64,000 bases of DNA, from NCBI RefSeq assembly GCF_035762905.1, contig NZ_DASUCC010000155.1:1-64000 (forward strand), read 5' to 3'. This DNA is from DASYTH01 sp035762905 (GTDB taxonomy: Bacteria; Actinomycetota; Actinomycetes; Mycobacteriales; Pseudonocardiaceae). The notes under the pieces were generated by a model. It was not told where the DNA came from. It did not search any database and worked only from the letters and a program-made list of their open reading frames with translations. The translations under genes and the position numbers were made by a program. Of the stretch, positions 26,389 to 34,694 are shown one piece after another (the first letter of the stretch is position 1; every line of letters begins with the position of its first letter).

Positions 26389-27696
26389 ATGTCCACAATC
26401 ACAACCCGCGCTGGTGGCGGCAGGCGTCTGCCGCGCCGGCTGGTCGCGGCGCTCGCGGCGACCGTGCTGTGCAGCGCCGCTCTGGTGGCCCTGACGGGTA
26501 CGGCCCACGCCGCCGGCCTGTTCGTGGTGACCAGTCTGAGTCCGAGCTCCGGCCCCACCAGCGGCGGCACGGTGGTCACCATCACCGGCACCGGCTTCCT
26601 CGGCGACGGATTCCTCTGTGAGGAGGTCAGTGTGGTGAGGTTCGGAACCACCGCAGCGTCGTCGTTCACCGTCAACAGCGACACCAGCATCACCGCGACC
26701 GCGCCCGCGCACGCGGCCGGCACCGTCGAGATCGACCTGCGGGACGCCTTCGGCAATTGCGATGACGACAACTCGGCCGATAACTACACCTATGTGGACG
26801 GCGCGGACCTGGCTGTGTCGGTGGCGGACTCGGCGGATCCGGTGGCGTTGGGCGATACCTTCACCGACACGGTGACCGTGACCAACAACGGCCCGGTCAC
26901 CGCCACCACCACCGCCGCGTCGCTGACCCTGTCCGGGGCCGCCACCGGCATTCTGTCGGCCAGCGCCTCGCAGGGCTCGTGCAGCATCTCCGCCCCGACC
27001 GTGTCGTGCAGCCTGGGCACGCTGGCCAGCAGCGCCGCCGCGACGGTCACCGTGACGCTCTCGCCCACGGCCACCGGCACGGTGAGCGCCAGTGCCAGCG
27101 TCGATGCCGACCAGACCGACCCGAGTAGCGGCAACGACACCGACGCCGAGAACACCACCGTCAACAACGCGCACGGCTGCACCATCACCGGCACCAACGG
27201 CAACGACACCTCCCTGGACGGCACCAGCGGCGCCGACGTCATCTGCGGCCTGGCCGGCGACGACACCATCGACGCCGAATCGGGCAACGACACCGTGTGG
27301 GCCGGCGACGGCGCCGACACCATCGACGGCGACGCCGGCGACGACGTCATCCACGCCGGCAACGGCAACGACCAGATCGGCGGCGGCGACGGCAACGACA
27401 CCCTCTACGGCGACGCCGGCAACGACACCAACCGCGGCGAAACCCTGATCGAGGCCCTGCTCGGCCTGTTCGGCAACGGCGCCGACACCATCGACGGCGG
27501 AGCGGGCAACGACAACCTCGACGGCCAAAACGGCGGCGACACCCTCTACGATCACGACGGCACCGACACCCTGTCCGGCAGCCTCGGCAACGACGACATC
27601 GACACCCAGGACGGCGTGGGCGGCGACACCGCCAACGGCGGCATCGGCTTCGACACCTGCACCGTGGACGGCGGCGACTCCACCAGCGGCTGCTAA
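26389..27696 (+). CDS. Secreted RTX / DUF11 protein B with IPT/TIG domain
   Basis: The 435-residue paralogue of RTX A has a signal peptide (RRLPRRLVAALAATVLCSAA, cleaved near AHA). An IPT/TIG Ig-like domain (about 43-135: VTSLSPSSGPTSGGTVVTI, FGTTAASSFTVNSDTSITAT) stands in place of the PPC domain. A DUF11 domain (ADLAVSVADSADPVALG to SSGNDTDAENTTVNNAHGC) and RTX-type repeats (GNDTSLDGTSGADVICG, GNDQIGGGDGNDTLYGDAG) follow. AAGGAG lies upstream of the ATG. A perfect palindrome CGCGCTGCAGCGCG lies at 26331-26344. The two paralogues share C-termini but have exchanged N-terminal domains. Confidence 0.85.
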   Translation: MSTITTRAGGGRRLPRRLVAALAATVLCSAALVALTGTAHAAGLFVVTSLSPSSGPTSGGTVVTITGTGFLGDGFLCEEVSVVRFGTTAASSFTVNSDTSITATAPAHAAGTVEIDLRDAFGNCDDDNSADNYTYVDGADLAVSVADSADPVALGDTFTDTVTVTNNGPVTATTTAASLTLSGAATGILSASASQGSCSISAPTVSCSLGTLASSAAATVTVTLSPTATGTVSASASVDADQTDPSSGNDTDAENTTVNNAHGCTITGTNGNDTSLDGTSGADVICGLAGDDTIDAESGNDTVWAGDGADTIDGDAGDDVIHAGNGNDQIGGGDGNDTLYGDAGNDTNRGETLIEALLGLFGNGADTIDGGAGNDNLDGQNGGDTLYDHDGTDTLSGSLGNDDIDTQDGVGGDTANGGIGFDTCTVDGGDSTSGC

Positions 27697-27940
27697 CCAA
27701 CCCGACACCCACCCCGCCGCGCGGCACCCCAACCATACCCGCCGCGCGGCGGTTCCCTGCGCGGGTTCGGCCTGCCCACATCGACCAGCCTGGCCACGCT
27801 CCAGCAGGCGGTCGATCCCAGCCCGAAGCCGTTGCGCCGGCAGAGCTGGACTGTAAGCGGGACACCCCCAACCCCACCCGCACCGAGCGCCAGCTGGACA
27901 TGGACGCGTTGGCTGTCGTCGAAGTGCAGCCACACATCGC
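27697..27940. other. Gene-free stretch after RTX B, with GC palindromes
   Basis: This holds a possible terminator: CCGCCGCGCGGCGG is a perfect 14-base palindrome at 27739-27752, and a related CGCCGCGCGGC occurs just before it. No coding region is supported. Confidence 0.45.
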
Positions 27941-28069
27941 TGCGAGCACGACCCGGCCGGCCGGGACGGCGGCGACTCCCGCAACGGCAAACGGGCCAAG
28001 ACGGTGCTCACCGAGGCCGGCCAGGCGGACGCCGGGCAGGGGCCGAACAACCGCACCGGATCGCCGTGA
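27941..28069 (+). pseudogene. IS256-family transposase scrap
   Basis: The frame reads CEHDPAGRDGGDSRNGKRAK then TVLTEAGQAD, matching the N-terminal HDPAGR...SRNG...KTVLTE region of IS256/mutator transposases, and stops at 28067-28069. About 40 residues of a roughly 400-residue protein remain. The DNA from 28070 to 28533 shows no supported gene. Confidence 0.7.
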
Positions 28070-28533
28070 GCGTCTCGCCAGACCTCAACCCGTTTCATGA
28101 AACCCTGTGTACCCGAACCCGGCGGGAGTACGTGACGGCCTGTGTCGGACGCGCACATCGTGGCCGACCACGGTGTTGGCCACGCGTCGTCGTCCAAAAA
28201 GGACTTTCGTGCCGCTGGTCGATGATGCGATTCGGTCGTCTGTGGTGTGGTGGCTGGACGTTGCGCGGGTGGGGATGCCTGTGCGCGGGGCCATGCGGAG
28301 ATCGAGGCGGTGGGCCGGTCGCATTCAGCAGGCCGCACGGCTGTGGTCGGAGCGGCGTTGGTTCCATGTCGGGGATGTTGCCTGGGGTGGGGCGTTCGGT
28401 CATGGCACCGAAAGCGGGGCACCTCGCGGGGTGGCCTGGCGCGGTGTGCGGTTCGGGCGGGAGTGTTGGCGTGGATGATGCTGGGTTGGTTGTGGGGTGG
28501 CCGGGAACGGCCACCCCACGACGACCTTTCTGT

Positions 28534-30378
28534 TCAGTAACCGGCTGTCACTCTGGTGAAGTCCCAGTCGTTCTGGGCGATGCCGCTGCACGCGGGCGAC
28601 ACGCCGCCGCCCGGGCAGGGCCGGTCGCGGTTGACGGACCAGAAGGTGAAGCGGCCCAGCCCGCGCGGCTTGGCCCAGTCGCGGAGCTCGGTCCAGTGGT
28701 GGAGCAGGGTCTCCTCAAGTTCGTTGGACAAGCCGTTCATGCCGGAGATGCCGATGTGCGTGTAGGCCTCCGCGTCGGACAAGCCGAACGTGGTCTTCAG
28801 CAGGTTCTTGAGCCCTTCCGTCGAACTGATCGTGTCACTGACGATGTTCAAGCTGTTGAAGTTGAAGGTCATCTGCGACCACACGTCGACATCCGCTCCC
28901 AACGCCTTCGCCTGCGTGATCATCCGGGTGCCGTAGGCGTCGGGACCGCTCGCCAACGTGGGAAGCGTGACGATGGTCTGGATCCCCGGGTTGTCCTGTT
29001 TGATGATTCGCAGCGCCTCCAGGATGCGGTCCTGTGCGGTGTAGTTGTGGTACTCGGTGTGCTCGATGTCGATATCGATGGCCTTGAAATCGTAGGCGTC
29101 GATCACCTCCTGGTAGAACGCGGCGAGAGCCGTCCCGGTCGGGCAGATCTCGCCTGGTTTCTTGCCGTCGTAACCGCCGACCGAGACGATGGCGTCCCCG
29201 CCGGCGGCCCGGATGTCATTGATCCGTGCCACGTCGATGGGGTCGAGCAGTGGGCGCCAGCCGTCCCAGGTGGGCTCGCACGTGGGGATGGTGCTGTTGG
29301 AGAGGATGAAGCCCAGGGTGAACCACTTGATGCCGGTCGCGGTCATCACGTCGCTGGCGTCCGGGACGTTGCCCCAGCTGTACAGGTAGGGCGCGGCGGC
29401 CGCCCCGGACGGGGGCTGGGTCGGGCATCCGCTCGTGGTGGCGCTCACCGCACCGCTGTGCGGCGACTCACCGGCGTTGTTGAACGCGGTCACGGTGTAG
29501 CTGTGCTGCGTGCATGCGGTCAGGCCGCTGATGGTGGCCGACGTGGTCGTGCTGGTTTGCACGAGGGTGCCGTCCGAATAGACCCGGTATTCGATGACTT
29601 CTCCGCTTGCGGCGGTCCAGCCCAGCGAGATCGAGGTGTTCGTGGTGCCGGTGACCGTCGGGGTTCCCGGCGTTCCGGGCACGCTCGGCGGGCATCCGCT
29701 GGTGGTGGCGCTCACGGCCTCGCTGGGTACCGAGTCACCCTGAGCGTTGCGCGCCTTCACGACATAGCTGTTTGTCGTGCACGCGGTCAGGCCGGTGACG
29801 GTGGCCGAGGTGGTGGTGGACGTGGCCACGACGACACCATTCGAAATGACCTGGTATTCGATGACGTCCCCGCTCGAGGCCGTCCAGGCCAGCGAGATCG
29901 AGGTGTTCGTGGTGCCGGTGACCGTGGGGGTTCCCGGTTTTCCGGGCACCGTTGGCCCTGGCGGCGCGCCGGCGCAGTCCGCGCCGTTGATCGTGCAGTT
30001 CTGCGGGACCGGGTATCCGCCGGGGGTGCCCGCGATGCCGAAGGTCTTGGTCGCGCCGGCCGCCAGCAGCGGGTCCCAACTCGGGTTGGTGAACGTGTAG
30101 TGCTGGCCGTTGCGAGTCATCACCGCGTCCCACGCCGAGGTGATCTCCCAGCCTTCCGGCATGTCGATCTCCACGGTCCAACCGTTGATGTCCGTGTCCG
30201 TTCCGTTGTGCAGCGTGAACAGGCCGTTGAACCCACTGCCCCAGTCATCGGTGCTGGTGTAGGTCGCCGTCAACGTGCCTTGTGCGGCCGGCGCGGCGGT
30301 GGCCGGGGCCGCAACCAGTGCCATGGCCGCGACCGTGGTGATCGTGGCGACCAAAGCCGTCGCTCTCCTCATGTGCAT
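28534..30378 (-). CDS. Secreted GH18 chitinase with CBM2 and two fibronectin type III domains
   Basis: The 614-residue protein begins with a signal peptide (RRATALVATITTVAAMALVA, cleaved at ATA). A cellulose/chitin-binding CBM2 domain follows (about 33-135: FNGLFTLHNGTDTDINGWTV, TPGGYPVPQNCTINGADC). Two FnIII repeats come next (TPGTPTVTGTTNTSISLGW). The GH18 catalytic domain has the active-site strand FKAIDIDIE, where the last Glu is the general acid, and ends with GRFTFWSVNRD. It hydrolyses chitin outside the cell. AGGAG sits nine bases before the ATG. It is cargo of the tRNA-flanked element. Motif details match Streptomyces-type family 18 enzymes. Confidence 0.93.
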   Translation of the reverse strand: MHMRRATALVATITTVAAMALVAAPATAAPAAQGTLTATYTSTDDWGSGFNGLFTLHNGTDTDINGWTVEIDMPEGWEITSAWDAVMTRNGQHYTFTNPSWDPLLAAGATKTFGIAGTPGGYPVPQNCTINGADCAGAPPGPTVPGKPGTPTVTGTTNTSISLAWTASSGDVIEYQVISNGVVVATSTTTSATVTGLTACTTNSYVVKARNAQGDSVPSEAVSATTSGCPPSVPGTPGTPTVTGTTNTSISLGWTAASGEVIEYRVYSDGTLVQTSTTTSATISGLTACTQHSYTVTAFNNAGESPHSGAVSATTSGCPTQPPSGAAAAPYLYSWGNVPDASDVMTATGIKWFTLGFILSNSTIPTCEPTWDGWRPLLDPIDVARINDIRAAGGDAIVSVGGYDGKKPGEICPTGTALAAFYQEVIDAYDFKAIDIDIEHTEYHNYTAQDRILEALRIIKQDNPGIQTIVTLPTLASGPDAYGTRMITQAKALGADVDVWSQMTFNFNSLNIVSDTISSTEGLKNLLKTTFGLSDAEAYTHIGISGMNGLSNELEETLLHHWTELRDWAKPRGLGRFTFWSVNRDRPCPGGGVSPACSGIAQNDWDFTRVTAGY

Positions 30379-30901
30379 GACTCATCTCTCCTGTGAACCA
30401 AATCGGATAGAGCTGCGAGATCGTTCGCTGACAGGTGTTCAACCGCCACACGACACCAAGGCCGAGAAACCACGCACGACATTGCCGTGCATCCCGTCGC
30501 ATCGGCGGCGACGCGTGGCGGCCGGCGATGAGTTTAGACCGATGTGAACGGTTACACCCGGCATATTTCCGCCGTTCCCGGGAAAGCGGTGGTCATCGCC
30601 AAAAAATTACACCCGATCGGGTGCGGAGCCGGCCACATGAATGGGCGGTATCGTATGGTCTCATCGCGCACACAATCGGAGCAACGGGCGCACGGAATCC
30701 TTGTAATCATCCCGCGCGAATGGGACACAGACTACGCATTGTCCATTGAACGTTCGCGCAACGTTCACCTAGGTAACTCAGGCGGCGAAGCGATGAGACC
30801 AGACCGCCGAGAACGCCGAGACGATCGTCGAGCAGGGGATGCTGGACAGCGAAGTCACCGCCGACGGTCCGCTGTCCAGCATCGCTACGCCCGGGACACC
30901 C
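30379..30901. promoter_or_regulatory. Upstream region of the chitinase with two perfect inverted repeats
   Basis: No gene is supported in these 520 bases, which are clearly AT-richer than their flanks. CACCCGATCGGGTG (30610-30623) is a perfect palindrome. TGAACGTT-CGCGC-AACGTTCA (30747-30767) is a perfect 8-5-8 inverted repeat. Either could be a repressor-binding site; the classical chitinase direct repeat TGGTCTAGACCA is not intact. Confidence 0.45.
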
Positions 30902-31585
30902 TCACCGCGAGCCGGGTGAACAGTGCACCGATCCGGCCACGAAGTCGCCGCCGGAGTTGGGCAGCGCGCTCGGGGACAGCTGGACATGCACGGCGTTCAC
31001 CGTCAGGCTACGGTCCGGCGCCGGGGCGCGGACCTGTTCGTTGAGCACGATCCGGGCGAGCGGCGCGTCGGTCGGCAGCCGGCCCGGAATGACCATGGTG
31101 TAGTTGGGCGGGACCGGGTTGGGCAGCCATGCGCCGAGAATGTTGCTCACCCGCATGGTCGACGCCGTGCCCGACGGGCTGGCGGAGCAGGTCACCGTGT
31201 AGCGCCCGATCCGCAGCGGCGGCCCCCCGAAGGGGCGCAGCACGTTGATGAAATACACCGCGCCGGTCACCTCGACGTCGACATTGCCCCGCTCGTCCGT
31301 GCGGCACACGCTCGTACCCCAGCCGATGTTGACGAGGAATGTCTGCACACCTCGGGTGAAGCCGACCGGCGCTGCGTCGGTGTCGCAGTTCCCCAAGCGT
31401 GCAACGTTGATCGGTCTTCCCTGAATCGTCGCGTTCACGGAAGCGACATACCCGCTGCCGCTGGGCTGGTTCGCCGCCGGTGGCGGCGGGGGTGCCGGCG
31501 GATCCGCGGTAGCGGTCAACGGACCAGCTACTGCGACGGCGACAAGAGCGAGTGGGACAGCGAGTACTCCTCGGCTGAACGCCAT
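30902..31585 (-). CDS. Secreted choice-of-anchor P-like protein
   Basis: The 227-residue protein has a signal peptide (SRGVLAVPLALVAVAVAGP, cleaved near ATA) and a proline-rich linker. The beta-rich body contains VASVNATIQGRPINVARLG and ends with LTVNAVHVQL and GGDFVAGSVHC, the ending typical of the choice-of-anchor P group of actinobacterial exported proteins. Cysteines at NCDTD, VCRTD, VTCSAS and VHC may form disulfides. AGGAGG lies upstream of the ATG. The function is unknown. Confidence 0.7.
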   Translation of the reverse strand: MAFSRGVLAVPLALVAVAVAGPLTATADPPAPPPPPAANQPSGSGYVASVNATIQGRPINVARLGNCDTDAAPVGFTRGVQTFLVNIGWGTSVCRTDERGNVDVEVTGAVYFINVLRPFGGPPLRIGRYTVTCSASPSGTASTMRVSNILGAWLPNPVPPNYTMVIPGRLPTDAPLARIVLNEQVRAPAPDRSLTVNAVHVQLSPSALPNSGGDFVAGSVHCSPGSR

Positions 31586-31913
31586 GACCGGGCTCCTCCT
31601 TCAATACGGGTTTGCTTGCCAACCTTCGAGCTTTCAGCAACCCGGCCAGAAATGCCCCGCATGTCAGCCCATCGTAGACATGTGGACAACCCGTTGGGGT
31701 GCCACTCTGACCCGCAGTAAGCATCAAAATGCGCCGCCGGTACCGGGCGGGATTGATGACGCGTCAAATAGTGATTTGGCAACGACTGCACGAGCGCCAT
31801 CCGGCGGGCCGGGCTGCCGCGAAGAGCGGTTTTTCGGCTCCCGGAACATATTCAGATTCCCCATCGGCGTCTCGCCGTCATATGCCCGCACCGTACCCAA
31901 ACGGCGGGACGAG
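31586..31913. other. Intergenic region, no gene seen
   Basis: A relatively AT-rich stretch that should contain the promoter of the leftward secreted-protein gene. No tRNA, repeat or convincing frame was found. Confidence 0.4.
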
Positions 31914-32042
31914 GTGCTCATCAAACGAGCGCTTGTACTGCTCTGCACGCCGCTGCTCGTGCTGCTGACATTCGCGCTGCCGGCCAGCTACGTGTGCGTC
32001 AACCGCGGCGGCGCCAATCCCAGCGCCGCCGAGGTGACATGA
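31914..32042 (+). CDS. Possible small membrane or secreted peptide
   Basis: A 42-residue frame starts at GTG and reads LIKRALVLLCTPLLVLLTFA then LPASYVCVNRGGANPSAA. It has one hydrophobic segment after two basic residues, like a short signal anchor. GGGACGAG lies directly upstream but close. The next 250 bases to the IS110 gene hold no supported gene. Confidence 0.3.
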   Translation: MLIKRALVLLCTPLLVLLTFALPASYVCVNRGGANPSAAEVT

Positions 32043-32299
32043 TCACGCGATTTCTGTGTCGGGCTACGGAATCGCTCGAGGTGTCCGCCTGCGTAGACGG
32101 AACGATCTGTTTCAGGGAGGTGTGTCCCGCCGTCGCGTCTCCATCTGCCGGGCGTCAGGCGGTGTCGTCGTGCGACACAGCGACGAGGAAGACCGCGTCG
32201 AGGCCCACCACGGTCAGTTCGCGGCGGTGGACGGATTCGATGGCGCAGCATGTTACCCCGATGCGGTTCGGCCTGCGGGGGGTGTCCCTATGGATCTTG

Positions 32300-33502
32300 T
32301 CAAGCCGGTTGTGCTGCGGGTGGGTGGTAGAAGGTCTTGTTGCGGAGCATGGCGAACAGGACGTCGCAGCGGCGTCGGGCGAGGCAGATGAGGGCGGCGT
32401 TGTGTTTCTTGCCTTCGGCTCGCTTGCGGTTGTAGTAGGCGCGGCTGACCGGATCGGACAGGGCGGCGAACGCGGCGAGAAAGAACGCTCGCTTGAGCTT
32501 GAGCTTGCGGTTGCCGGTTCGGGCGGGGTGCTCGCCCTTGATGCTGCTGCCGGAGCTGTGGGTGGTGGGGGCGATGCCGGCGTAGGCGGCCAGATGGGCG
32601 GAGGACTTGAAGGCGGAGGCGTCGCCGATCTCGAGCAGGATGCGGGCGGCGGTCCTGACCCCGATGCCGGGCATGGAGGTCAGGACCCCGGCAGGAGGGT
32701 GCGCATCGAGTATCCCTTCGACCTCGCCGGCGACGGTTTTGCGTTGCTGGAGCACGGTCGTGAGGCTGTCGGCCAGTCTGGGCAGGACGGTGTCGGCGGC
32801 GGCGGCGGTGCCGGGCACGACGACGGTCTGCTCGCCGAGTGCGACCAGGATGGCTTCGACCAGCTTGGTGCCGATGCGCGGGGCGTGTTGGGTGGCGATC
32901 GTGGTGAGCGTGTCGCGTCCGACCTGCCGGATGCCGGCGGGGCCGCCGCACTGGGACAGGATCGCCAGCACGGCGGGGTGGTTGATCTTGGGGCCGATGA
33001 CGCGTTCGAGGGCGGTGTGGATGCCGGGTGAGCAGGCCGCGGACGCGGTTGCTGATCCGGGTGGCCTCGCCGGCCAGGTCGTCATCGAAGCCGACCAGCA
33101 CGTCCAGTTCGGCCAGCGCGTCGTCGCCGACATCGACCTGGCGCAGCGTGTGCGGCAGGGTGCGGGCGGCGTCGGCGATGATGAACGCGTCGCGGGCGTC
33201 GGTCTTGGCGCGGCCGGGGTAGAGGTCGGCGATGCGGCGTATCGCCAGCCCCGGTAGTAGGCCACCTGGTGGCCGCATGCCCGGGCCACGGCTACCGGCA
33301 GCGCACCGATCGTGGCGGGCTGGTCGACGACGACCAGCAGCGGGCCGTGCTGGGCGAGCTTGTCGAACACCGCTCGCGGCTTTGGCTCGGTGTTCGGCAA
33401 AGGCGCGTCATGCAGCCGCTTGCCCGAGGTATCCAGGCCCACGGCGTGATGGGCGCCCTTACCCACGTCCAACCCGAGGAACACGCCGTAACCGCCGCTC
33501 AA
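32300..33502 (-). pseudogene. IS110-family transposase with offsetting frameshift pair
   Basis: The ends read as an IS110 transposase: N-terminal VFLGLDVGKGAHHAVGLD (RuvC-like first Asp) and C-terminal LTSMPGIGVRTAARILLEIG and SSGSSIKGEHPARTGNRKL (transposase_20 domain). The expected middle, IADLYPGRAKTDARDAF and the helices after it, is read only in another frame between about 33258 and 33026. A missing base near 33258 and an extra base in the G-run near 33026 cancel. The continuous 400-codon frame therefore lacks the KTDARDA catalytic motif. IS110 elements lack inverted repeats, so the element ends are not assignable. Confidence 0.85.
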
Positions 33503-33649
33503 CGCACCACAACTTTCATCGTCGCGTGTGGTCGCTGGTCAGTCCAAAGGTGCGGTTCTGCCCAAATCTTCTGCCGCGATGCTGGGTGTCATGCCGGCTC
33601 AGCGTCGTTTGACTGCGCGCCTCGCTGGCACAATGGGCCGAAGATCTCG

Positions 33650-34040
33650 ATGCCCGACCCCGACCTGCTGGCGGCATTCGCGCGGGCGCGCGGTCGCGCC
33701 GAGGAGCATATGGCCGGGTGCGAGCGCGATGGCGGCTCGTGGCGTGAAGAGACGATATCGGAGCTGGTGTGGCAGGCCGCGCGACCATACGTCCTCTACG
33801 CCGACTTCACCCGCCACGAGGAGAACGTGGTGGGCGCGGACTGGCTGTGGTGGTGGGTTGACACCGGCGGCGAGTGCTTCGGGATGCTCGTGCAGGCCAA
33901 ACGGCTGCACCGCCACGGCCGCAGGTGGCAACTCGACTTCCGCGCCAACGGCGGCGAGCAGATGGACCGTCTATTTGTGGCCGCAGACCTGTTCGAGGTG
34001 CCGGCCACCTACGTGCTCTACCTAGGCACCGCAGCATCCG
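33650..34040 (+). pseudogene. DUF6615-like gene, 3' part lost
   Basis: The first 125 codons read MPDPDLLAAFARARGRAEEH, WREETISELVWQAARPYV, VVGADWLWWWVDTGGECFG and MLVQAKRLHRHGRRW, the typical N-terminal region of DUF6615 proteins. After FEVPATYVLYLGTAAS similarity stops and the frame continues as unrelated sequence antisense to nothing, through the following genes. It is probably joined by deletion to the replication-gene remnant that follows. Confidence 0.6.
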
Positions 34041-34079
34041 GGCCGGGCTGGGCTGGACGGCCCGGCCAGCGACTACGAG

Positions 34080-34325
34080 ATGGCCGACACCCGCGCACTC
34101 CTGATCCGCCTGATCCGGGACTACCCCGGCAGCACCCCGGCGGACCTGGCCAAAGCAGTCGACCTGCCGGCCGCCACCGTGCGCAAAACCCTGTCCCGGA
34201 TGGCCGACAAAGGCCAGGTCCGGGTAGCGCCCGGCGGCGCCTACTACCCACCCGAACCCGAGGCCATGACCAGGGGACATGCCGCCCCTGTCACACCTGT
34301 CACTCAGTCACTCAACCCCCTCTGA
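34080..34325 (+). CDS. Small winged-helix protein, like a replication-protein C-terminus
   Basis: The 81-residue protein has DTRALLIRLIRDYPGSTPAD, LAKAVDLPAATVRKTLSRM and a wing, GQVRVAPGGAYYPPEP, i.e. a MarR-type winged helix. In actinomycete integrative elements such a domain often closes the replication protein just before xis and int. The in-frame sequence upstream (RAGLDGPASDYE) also looks like the end of a longer protein, so this may be a truncated rep gene. The start signal is weak. Confidence 0.55.
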   Translation: MADTRALLIRLIRDYPGSTPADLAKAVDLPAATVRKTLSRMADKGQVRVAPGGAYYPPEPEAMTRGHAAPVTPVTQSLNPL

Positions 34326-34340
34326 ACAGGGAGAACCGCT

Positions 34341-34694
34341 GTGACACCCCCAGTGGCAGCCACCCGACCCTGTCACTCCGACCTGAGGCGAGAGGTAGCC
34401 GAGATGACCGCCGCCACGCCGGAGCTGGCCGCCGTGCTCGCTCAACTGGCCAAGGTGCTTGTCGACCAGGCCGCGATCCCACCGGAACCCGCACCGCCGC
34501 CACGGCTCATGCCGGAGCGGGTTCTCCTGAAGGTGGAGGAAGCCGCCGAACGGCTGCGCATCGGCCGCACCCTTGCCTGGCGGCTGGTGCGGACCGGGGA
34601 ACTCGAATCGGTGCGGATCGGCAAGCTCCGACGGGTCCATGTGGACGCCGTCCGCGCCTACGCCGGCCGGCTCACCGCGAAGGGAACTGCGTGA
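34341..34694 (+). CDS. Excisionase-like helix-turn-helix protein
   Basis: The 117-residue protein has a C-terminal MerR/excisionase-type helix-turn-helix (VLLKVEEAAERLRIGRTLAW then RLVRTGELESVRIGKLRRVH). A GTG start follows the GGGAG near 34330. The stop codon overlaps the integrase ATG (ATGA), the classic xis-int arrangement. Its likely job is to bend attachment-site DNA and direct the integrase towards excision. An internal ATG at codon 22 is an alternative start. Confidence 0.8.
   Translation: MTPPVAATRPCHSDLRREVAEMTAATPELAAVLAQLAKVLVDQAAIPPEPAPPPRLMPERVLLKVEEAAERLRIGRTLAWRLVRTGELESVRIGKLRRVHVDAVRAYAGRLTAKGTA

Noticed and set aside
24707..27696. CRISPR-like arrays in the repetitive RTX regions
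   Set aside because: The repeats are in-frame coding units with variable length and no spacer pattern, and no cas gene is near. No CRISPR array was seen anywhere in the window.
26305..30396. Long open frames opposite the RTX B and chitinase genes
   Set aside because: They are low-complexity and lack any recognisable motif, while the chitinase and RTX frames have signal peptides, domains and SD sites.
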